Below, one piece after another: positions 58,615 through 64,000 of a stretch of DNA of 64,000 nucleotides. A program made the position numbers and the translations under genes. Position 1 is the stretch's first letter. Each line of letters begins with the position of its first letter. Under the pieces are notes generated by a model that was not told the origin of the DNA, made no database searches, and saw only the letters and a list, made by a program, of their open reading frames with translations. This DNA is from CAJQQK01 sp965224225 (lineage in GTDB: Bacteria; Pseudomonadota; Alphaproteobacteria; Rhizobiales; Hyphomicrobiaceae). Where the stretch lies: positions 930,001 through 994,000 of the forward strand of contig CBDCZF010000035.1 of assembly GCA_965224225.1 (NCBI GenBank), given 5' to 3'.

Positions 58615-59910
58615 CTATCGGCCTGGCTTCGGATAGCCCCAGAGGCCGAGCGGTGCACTACGTCCCCTGACTGCTGTCTTGCCGAGTTGCTGCCAGCGCT
58701 CGGTTGACGCTGTGCCGATCCGCTCAATGATTGCGTCACTCGCAAGCAGCTTGAAGCCGGCCGACTTGGTTGCCTGTTCGATGCGGGACGCGACGTTCAC
58801 CTCGTCGCCGATGACGGTGAATTCCAGCCGGCGATCGTCGCCGATCGCACCGACGACGACTTCGCCAAGATGGATACCAACGCCGATCGCAAACGTCTGC
58901 TTGCCGCGTGCTGCACGGTTTGCATTCCAGCGTTCGATGCGCCCAAGCAGCGCAATGGCGGCGCCCGTGGCATTGCCTGCCGCTGCATCCGCTGTCTGGT
59001 CAATGCCGAACAAGATCAGCGCTCCATCCCCGATGAATTTGTCGACGACGCCGTCACGGGCCTCGACGATATCGAGAACGTTGGAGCGAAAGTCGGTCAA
59101 CAATCGGCTGGCCGCCGCCGCGCCAAGGTTTTCCGTCAGCTGCGTGAAATCGCGAATATCGATGAACATGATCGCAAGAGTGGCATGGCGCCCTGTCCTG
59201 AGCCGCTGCATAGCCGCGTCGCTTGTATCGTCAGCGACGCCGCGCGGCAGAAAGCGAGTCAGGTTGACGCGCTGGCGGATTTCACTGGCGATTTGATCGA
59301 GCAGGCGCCGGGCGCGCCAGGCGGCAACGGCGACGATCGCCCCGGTTGCCAACAACAGTACGACACGGATCAGATTTGGCGGGATACCGTATGTGATGCG
59401 CACATATTCGGCGAGTTGCACGTTCGAAATCTGTGTGGCCGGATTGGAAAAGATGATCAGCACGACCAGGATGCCCGTCACCACCGTCATCGCGATCTGA
59501 ATGGCAGGCCGGAACCGCAGCGCGCCGAACGTCAGGATGGCCGGGATCATCAGTGCCGAAGGAAACAACAGTGCAAAGCGCGAATTAAGTCCGACATTGC
59601 CGACGCTCAGCCAGACATTTCCGCAAATCAGCACGACGTCGAGGATCGCCGTTACCCAAGCCATCCACATCCGGTACCAGCCACACCGCACGATGACATA
59701 GGAGGCCACGCCGACAAGGAAATAGCTCGCGATGACAGTCGCTGCGACAATGAGCTGGAGATCGAGGGCCTCAATTTGCGGGCGGCCCGGCGACCGGGCG
59801 GCAAGTGTGAGCGCGATAGCGAGGGCTGCGGCAACGAGCATGCGCACAATGCCCAACAGTCCCTCGGCTTCGGCATCCGCCTTGCGCAGAATGTTCGTTG
59901 TATCGTGCAT
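58615..59910 (-). CDS. adenylate/guanylate cyclase with membrane domain
   Basis: The 431-residue protein has about six hydrophobic segments in the first 220 residues and a class III cyclase domain after residue 235: 'AIMFIDIRDFTQLTENLG', 'VVDKFIGDGALILFG', 'GVGIHLGEVVVGAIG' and 'TVIGDEVNVASRIEQATK'. The metal-binding Asp residues are present. It likely makes cAMP in response to a membrane signal. Start at 59908-59910; a TTG at 59943 would add 11 residues. Confidence 0.92.
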   Translation of the reverse strand: MHDTTNILRKADAEAEGLLGIVRMLVAAALAIALTLAARSPGRPQIEALDLQLIVAATVIASYFLVGVASYVIVRCGWYRMWMAWVTAILDVVLICGNVWLSVGNVGLNSRFALLFPSALMIPAILTFGALRFRPAIQIAMTVVTGILVVLIIFSNPATQISNVQLAEYVRITYGIPPNLIRVVLLLATGAIVAVAAWRARRLLDQIASEIRQRVNLTRFLPRGVADDTSDAAMQRLRTGRHATLAIMFIDIRDFTQLTENLGAAAASRLLTDFRSNVLDIVEARDGVVDKFIGDGALILFGIDQTADAAAGNATGAAIALLGRIERWNANRAARGKQTFAIGVGIHLGEVVVGAIGDDRRLEFTVIGDEVNVASRIEQATKSAGFKLLASDAIIERIGTASTERWQQLGKTAVRGRSAPLGLWGYPKPGR

Positions 59911-59984
59911 TATCGGCCTGGAGCTGAGCTTGCAGATCGACAACGTCGCTGAATGAGGCTTTCCGTTCCTTTCCGCACGCTAAA

Positions 59985-60254
59985 CTAGGTCACAAACTCA
60001 TAAATCTTGCCTCATTGGCGCCGAAATGGCCAAGAAATGCCAGGCGCGGGATGCAGGGCGGGCTGGTTGCCAGTGCAAATCCCGCAACGTCGCAGTTCGC
60101 CGCGCCATTTCGGCGTCCGCAGGATGTGGCCAATTTGCTTCGCTGCGGCGTCGCAAGGCTTTGAAGATGAACCACATCTCCTGCAGCCTTGCTCCTGCCA
60201 GCGAAGCAAATTGACCGACACCAATGAGGCAAGATTTATGAGTTTGTGACCTAG
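59985..60254. mobile_element. 270-bp MITE-like element, copy 2 (inverted)
   Basis: CTAG occurs at both edges (59985-59988, 60251-60254), then the same inverted repeats (GGTCACAAACTCATAAATC) and internal stems as copy 1 at 34778-35047, in reverse orientation. The interiors look nearly identical; I noticed one base difference (an ACT versus ACG near the middle). It lies 75 bases upstream of the cyclase start. Confidence 0.9.
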
Positions 60255-60489
60255 CGTCAATTGCAGACGGAAAACAAAATTGAGCCCAGGCTCAGGTGGT
60301 CTTTCTTCGGTTGCACATCTTGCGTTCTACAACTTCGCCAGGTGCGATTATTCCCGGAAACGCAAAATACCATCCGACGTCTTCTTGTTGAACCCGCAGC
60401 CGTAGACTAGGATTAGTGTTGCCCGTACAGCGTAATGGTGCAATTGCGTGATCGGTCGAAAATCGGCCGGCCCACTTTGAGTTTGTGTT
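60255..60489. other. intergenic region before outer-membrane barrel gene
   Basis: I see no credible gene. The stretch has scattered AT-rich segments and likely carries the barrel gene's promoter. No strong hexamer pair or dyad stands out. Confidence 0.4.
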
Positions 60490-61206
60490 GTGGTGTATCT
60501 TGGTCAGGTAGCATCTAGGCTTCAGGTTTGCAGCGTCGCAATTGCCCTCCTTGCGGCGATTTCGATGATGGCGTCGATGTGGCCCGCCCGGGCCGATGGC
60601 GTTCGCTGGATAGATCCGCTTTCTCCTTGCCAGGGTAATTGCGCTGTCCACCTTTCGGTGGGCCGGTTCTCGAGCACACCGATGTCGCACTCGTTCGGCC
60701 TTAACAGCGACTTCGTGCCGGACGCCGGTGATTTCGTCGCGCCTTGGAATTATGATTTCGAAGACAGCTTCCTGGTCTCGGGCACGATTTCACGCCGGGT
60801 GCTGACCGTCGGGGCCTGGGCCAGTGCTGAACTAGAAGCGGGCATCGGCCAGCGTTTTGGTGATATGCACGCGACCGAGATCTGGGGTGCACTTTATCTG
60901 CGCTGGCATGCGTTCCCGTGGAACGAGTTCATCTACACGACGGTTGCTATTTCGACTGGCGTCAACTACGCGACCAAAATCGACGATCGCGAGCGCCGGC
61001 GCGACGATTACGGCGAAGGTGCCCACGTCCTCCACTACCTATCACCCGAAATCACGTTCGCACTGCCCGACAACAAGCAGTTGGAATTGGTGCTGCGCTA
61101 CCATCACCGGTCCGGCGGCGGTGCTATTTGGGGTGACAGCGCCGTGTTCGGTGGGGTAGGCGGGGGAGCAAACTTTGCCACCATCGGCGTTCGCTATCGC
61201 TTCTGA
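60490..61206 (+). CDS. outer-membrane beta-barrel, PagL-like
   Basis: The 238-residue product (GTG start) has a signal peptide ('VCSVAIALLAAISMMASMWPARA') and an eight-strand-barrel pattern ending 'ANFATIGVRYRF' with a terminal Phe. 'LRYHHRSGGGAIWG' has the His-x-Ser arrangement used by lipid A 3-O-deacylase PagL, though the rest of PagL's signature (SNAG) is absent. Function as a lipid A modifying enzyme is possible but unproven. The start is uncertain by about 25 codons. Confidence 0.72.
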   Translation: MVYLGQVASRLQVCSVAIALLAAISMMASMWPARADGVRWIDPLSPCQGNCAVHLSVGRFSSTPMSHSFGLNSDFVPDAGDFVAPWNYDFEDSFLVSGTISRRVLTVGAWASAELEAGIGQRFGDMHATEIWGALYLRWHAFPWNEFIYTTVAISTGVNYATKIDDRERRRDDYGEGAHVLHYLSPEITFALPDNKQLELVLRYHHRSGGGAIWGDSAVFGGVGGGANFATIGVRYRF

Positions 61207-61254
61207 AGATCGCGCCGGTGTCCAACACCGACGTAGGATCGAACGGCGAGCAGC

Positions 61255-61875
61255 ATGGTCGACTGGGATAAGCGCTATGGGCAAAGCGAGGCGCCGATGT
61301 TCGGCCTCGAGCCCAACATCTGGATTATGCAAACGCTGGCACGGCCCGATTTCTCGGCCGGCAGCGCGCTGTGCCTTGCCGACGGTGACGGGCGCAACGG
61401 GCGCTATCTCGCCGGTCAGGGTCTTGACGTCACCGCCGTTGATCTATCCCGGGTCGCCACCCAACGGGCACTTGACCTCGACCGTGCCGCCGGCGTCAAC
61501 GTCGAACGCATCGCCGCCGATCTCGGCCATTGGCAGCCGGATAACGCGCGCCGGTGGCAGAGTATTTTCCTGATCGCCCTGCATTGCGAGTGCGAGGTGC
61601 GCAAGCGCGCCGTCGAGCTTGCCGCCCGCCATCTCGAGCCCGGCGGATGGTTCGTTGCCGAGGGCTTCGCCGCCAACTACGATGACGGCCCGCGCATGGG
61701 ACCTCCGGATCGCTCGCTATTGTTCGATCCTGCTCAATTCGATCGATGGCTCGACGGCTTCGAGATATTTGAAAGGCTCAGCGGGACGATCCGTCTGGAC
61801 GAGGGCACCAAACACCGCGGTCTCGCCCAGGTTATCCGCTATCTCGCCCGCAAGCCCCTCACTGCAACCTCATGA
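61255..61875 (+). CDS. class I SAM-dependent methyltransferase (TehB-like)
   Basis: The 206-residue protein has motif I 'ALCLADGDGRNGRYLAGQG' and a motif II acid in 'LDVTAVDLSRVATQRAL', with the layout of small TehB/thiopurine-type methyltransferases. It likely methylates a small molecule. It is 23 bases upstream of a mutT-like gene on the same strand. Confidence 0.88.
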   Translation: MVDWDKRYGQSEAPMFGLEPNIWIMQTLARPDFSAGSALCLADGDGRNGRYLAGQGLDVTAVDLSRVATQRALDLDRAAGVNVERIAADLGHWQPDNARRWQSIFLIALHCECEVRKRAVELAARHLEPGGWFVAEGFAANYDDGPRMGPPDRSLLFDPAQFDRWLDGFEIFERLSGTIRLDEGTKHRGLAQVIRYLARKPLTATS

Positions 61876-61897
61876 GCGCAACCTGACAAGAGGCGTG

Positions 61898-62305
61898 ATG
61901 ATGAAACCGCTCGTCCTGGTCGCGGCGGCAGCTCTGATCGATGCCGATAATCGCGTCCTAATTGCACAGCGCCCGGACCATAAGTCGATGCCCGGCCTCT
62001 GGGAGTTTCCAGGCGGCAAGGTGGAGGCTGGTGAAACGCCGGAAGAGGCCCTGATCCGCGAGTTGCGCGAGGAGCTTGCCATCGAAATTTGCGATGATTG
62101 CCTGGCACCCTACGTTTTCGCCTCCCACGCCTACGACGACTTTCACCTGCTCATGCCGCTCTTCATCACGAGACGGTGGGAAGGCGAGATCAGCCCACGT
62201 GAGGGACAGGCGATCCAATGGGTGCGGGCAATGCGGTTGGGCGACTACGCCATGCCGGAGGCCGATCGGCCACTTGTTCCGTGGCTGAGGGACCTGCTCG
62301 GTTAG
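61898..62305 (+). CDS. mutT: MutT-type (deoxy)nucleoside triphosphate pyrophosphohydrolase
   Basis: The 135-residue protein matches MutT: 'LIAQRPDHKSMPGLWEFPGGKVEAGETPEEALIRELREELAIE' contains the full NUDIX box. It hydrolyses oxidised dGTP to keep it out of DNA. AAGAGGCGTG precedes two adjacent ATG codons; the first (61898) is used here. Confidence 0.93.
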   Translation: MMKPLVLVAAAALIDADNRVLIAQRPDHKSMPGLWEFPGGKVEAGETPEEALIRELREELAIEICDDCLAPYVFASHAYDDFHLLMPLFITRRWEGEISPREGQAIQWVRAMRLGDYAMPEADRPLVPWLRDLLG

Positions 62306-62331
62306 AGTACCGGCCTCGTAACGCGCACGCG

Positions 62332-63552
62332 TCAGGCCAGCCGGTTGAGCAGGACTGCGACGAGCAACGTCTGCGGTAACGAGATAACCGGCAGCATCAG
62401 CGCGAGCGCCCACGACCGAGTCGTATCTTTGAGGCTCATGATCTCGGTGTAGTCGGTGGCAACGCCCGCCATCAGGAACGTGAAGCCGTTACCCGGTGCG
62501 CCGGCCCGCGTTACGAGGTCGGCTGCGATCGGTGCTGAACCTTCCGAGCAGACCTCCAGAACCGTTGCAAAGATCAGTGTCGCGCCGAGCCCGATCATGG
62601 TCGGCCCGAACCATCCGGCAAACGCGTCTGCCGGCAGCACGGCCCTGAGCCCGGCAGCCAGCACGACACCGAACAACAGCCACCGGATCACCATGCGTGA
62701 TCCTCTGAGACCGTCGCCAAGCAGTGCTGCTGTACCGGACCAACTTGGCGACAGGCTCCGCCACCATTCAGAGAGCGCCCCTGTCAGACTAAACTTGCCG
62801 TCGAGCGCTACGTCGCTGCGGTTCGGGTTGGCCGGCAGCCGGCCGTTGGCGACAAGCGCGTCGAACACCCAGCCCGTGACGATGCCAATCACCGCTGAGA
62901 GCACGATGAACGCCAGCGTCAGTTTCCAACCTATCAGCCCGATCAGAACGACTGTCAGGCTGAGCGAATTCCACGGACTTGCGAGCAGGAAAGCAGTGAC
63001 CTGACCGATGGTCGCGCCGCGCTCGTAAAGCTTCATGCCGACCATCAGGATGCCATGGCTACACAGGTCGAACAGGACGCCGGCTGCTGTAGCGCGCAGG
63101 ATACCCGTCGTGCGCCGGCTGCCGGCGAGGGCGCCGACCACGATTTCGCGGGGAATTCGATCGAGGAGGCCAACGAACACGATGCCGAGCGCCATGCCCC
63201 ACCACATCGCGTTCATGAGTTCGTAGGTGCCGGCTGCGAAATGAGCGAGGCTTGAATGCGTCTCGCCACTGCCGTTGAACAACAAATGCGCCAGATAGCC
63301 AATAGTCACCAGGGCGGCACTAGACCACAGCATCCAGTCGATCCGGCGCTTGCCGGTCGTGCCGCCAGTTTCAGGATCGCAGCACGATGAGACCGGTGCC
63401 GATTTGGCCGCCGCGCCGCAGCACGATGTCATGGCTTGCGCTGGTGCCGGGGCACCGCAGCAGGATGGTGTCGAGGCCGGCACGGCCTTGGAGCTGCAAC
63501 AGCTGTCACTCGACGTGCCGTGTGCGTGGCCTGTTTCTTTATCGTCCTTCAT
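62332..63552 (-). CDS. cysteine-rich permease, ArsP/DUF318-type
   Basis: The 406-residue protein begins with a soluble Cys-rich tail of about 75 residues ('DSCCSSKAVP', 'SCCGAPAPAQ', 'SCCGAAAKSA', 'SCCDPETGG'): four Cys-Cys pairs likely to bind thiophilic metal or metalloid. About ten hydrophobic segments follow. It resembles permeases of the same superfamily as the 12999 gene but lacks its CSCE motif. It is read from a MerR-type promoter whose transcript would begin at the ATG. Metal export is the likely role. Confidence 0.85.
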   Translation of the reverse strand: MKDDKETGHAHGTSSDSCCSSKAVPASTPSCCGAPAPAQAMTSCCGAAAKSAPVSSCCDPETGGTTGKRRIDWMLWSSAALVTIGYLAHLLFNGSGETHSSLAHFAAGTYELMNAMWWGMALGIVFVGLLDRIPREIVVGALAGSRRTTGILRATAAGVLFDLCSHGILMVGMKLYERGATIGQVTAFLLASPWNSLSLTVVLIGLIGWKLTLAFIVLSAVIGIVTGWVFDALVANGRLPANPNRSDVALDGKFSLTGALSEWWRSLSPSWSGTAALLGDGLRGSRMVIRWLLFGVVLAAGLRAVLPADAFAGWFGPTMIGLGATLIFATVLEVCSEGSAPIAADLVTRAGAPGNGFTFLMAGVATDYTEIMSLKDTTRSWALALMLPVISLPQTLLVAVLLNRLA

Positions 63553-63559
63553 ACCGCGC

Positions 63560-63590
63560 ACTATGGACCTTCCCGTTACGGTAAGGTCAA
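63560..63590 (-). promoter_or_regulatory. MerR-family-type promoter with 19-bp spacer
   Basis: On the minus strand TTGACC (63585-63590) and CATAGT (63560-63565) are 19 bases apart. A dyad ACCTTCCCGT-T-ACGGTAAGGT (63567-63587), imperfect at one position, fills the spacer. A 19-bp spacer with a central dyad is the signature of MerR/CueR-type activation by DNA distortion. The permease ATG (63550-63552) is only about seven bases from the -10 box, so the mRNA would be leaderless. Confidence 0.85.
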
Positions 63591-64000
63591 GAGGACTTTC
63601 TTTCCGGCATCGCCAGCGTTGCGACATGAAAATCCGGCCCGCCGTAGCCTGCCTCGACCGGGATTGTCAGAACGCGCCCCGTGTCGGTCTTACGCACATT
63701 CGGCTGGACCGTGACGATCGGATCGGTTTCGGCTTGGGCGATCGCTTCGGCAACTGTGGTGCTGCGGCCGACCCGCTGCAGATTGAGCCTGGTCGCGAAG
63801 ACCATCGTTCGCTGGTTGGAATCGGCGTCGGCAACGGCGATCTCAGGACGAATCCAGACGGAGTCGACCGCCTCGCTACCGTCATGAGCAAGTGCATGGT
63901 CACCCGGTGCCGGTGCCAGGAAGAAGTGCGTGTCGAAACGCTTCGGCAAGGTCGCCGGCGTGATCCAGTGCGCGAACGGCGTCAGCTGGTCGAGCGCCAG
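63587..64000 (-). CDS. NUDIX hydrolase, C-terminal part (cut by window edge)
   Basis: This minus-strand frame is open to the last base of the window and gives at least 137 residues. The sequence 'LDQLTPFAHWITPATLPKRFDTHFFLA' and 'GSEAVDSVWIRPEIAVADAD' matches the C-terminal half of NUDT19-like NUDIX proteins; the NUDIX box itself would be upstream of base 64000. The stop overlaps the -35 region of the permease promoter. Its true start is outside the window. Confidence 0.8.
   Translation of the reverse strand: MALDQLTPFAHWITPATLPKRFDTHFFLAPAPGDHALAHDGSEAVDSVWIRPEIAVADADSNQRTMVFATRLNLQRVGRSTTVAEAIAQAETDPIVTVQPNVRKTDTGRVLTIPVEAGYGGPDFHVATLAMPERKSS

Overview
The window reads as a chromosomal stretch of a GC-rich, metabolically versatile alphaproteobacterium. 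The strongest marker is a (2S)-methylsuccinyl-CoA dehydrogenase (mcd, 35241-36923), which belongs to the ethylmalonyl-CoA pathway. High GC, many solute-binding-protein transporters (two TRAP sets, one tripartite tricarboxylate set), two Baeyer-Villiger-type monooxygenases, CoA-transferase and hydantoinase/oxoprolinase genes fit a soil or aquatic heterotroph. Genus cannot be fixed from sequence reading alone. I see no rRNA, tRNA, CRISPR or prophage.

Layout. 1-2.5 kb: a poorly coding edge, a DUF4274-like gene, a complete IS1595-family insertion sequence with inverted ends and an 8-bp target duplication, and an NTF2-like gene. 2.7-12.6 kb: murJ, a carboxymuconolactone-decarboxylase-like gene, an orphan hyuA, leuD, a HIT protein, then a small catabolic group (FAD amine oxidase, Asp/Glu racemase, M24 peptidase) and a cyclic-nucleotide-binding protein. 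12.6-14.0 kb: ArsR repressor plus CSCE-type permease behind a perfect 26-bp palindrome. 14.5-19.9 kb: a minus-strand cluster (DoxX, SnoaL-like, VOC, glutathionyl-hydroquinone reductase, flavin monooxygenase) facing a LysR regulator, suggestive of quinone/aromatic handling. 20.0-32.1 kb: CoA transferase, TRAP transporter, tctBA/tctC, choline-sulfatase, a fused metallophosphoesterase and an SDR. 32.3-40.1 kb: a long low-complexity protein with two helix-hairpin-helix-like segments, mcd, small exported or membrane proteins, a DsrE-like protein and a FadL-type porin. 40.2-43.7 kb: an acyltransferase-like gene and chrB-chrA. 43.9-50.7 kb: a minus-strand operon of TRAP transporter plus hyuA-hyuB, hyuA carrying an apparent frameshift near its end. 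50.9-64 kb: DUF2786-like, VWA, basic small protein, NUDIX, DUF2147, DUF3604, a second monooxygenase, an adenylate cyclase, an outer-membrane barrel, a methyltransferase, MutT, and a cysteine-rich permease under a MerR-type promoter; a NUDIX gene runs off the right edge.

Repeats are the most distinctive part. Two kinds of non-coding transposable elements (270 and 296 bp) share one architecture: CTAG at both ends, terminal inverted repeats and two internal hairpins. A relic end of the 296-bp type lies at 18343-18380. In two places the element edge supplies the stop codon of the neighbouring gene. A separate palindromic repeat family sits between convergent genes at 14.0, 24.1 and 43.7 kb; at 24.1 and 43.7 kb its first hairpin begins with the TGA stop of the upstream gene. 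Two metal-type permease genes look as if they are read from leaderless mRNAs, one under an ArsR-type and one under a MerR-type control site.
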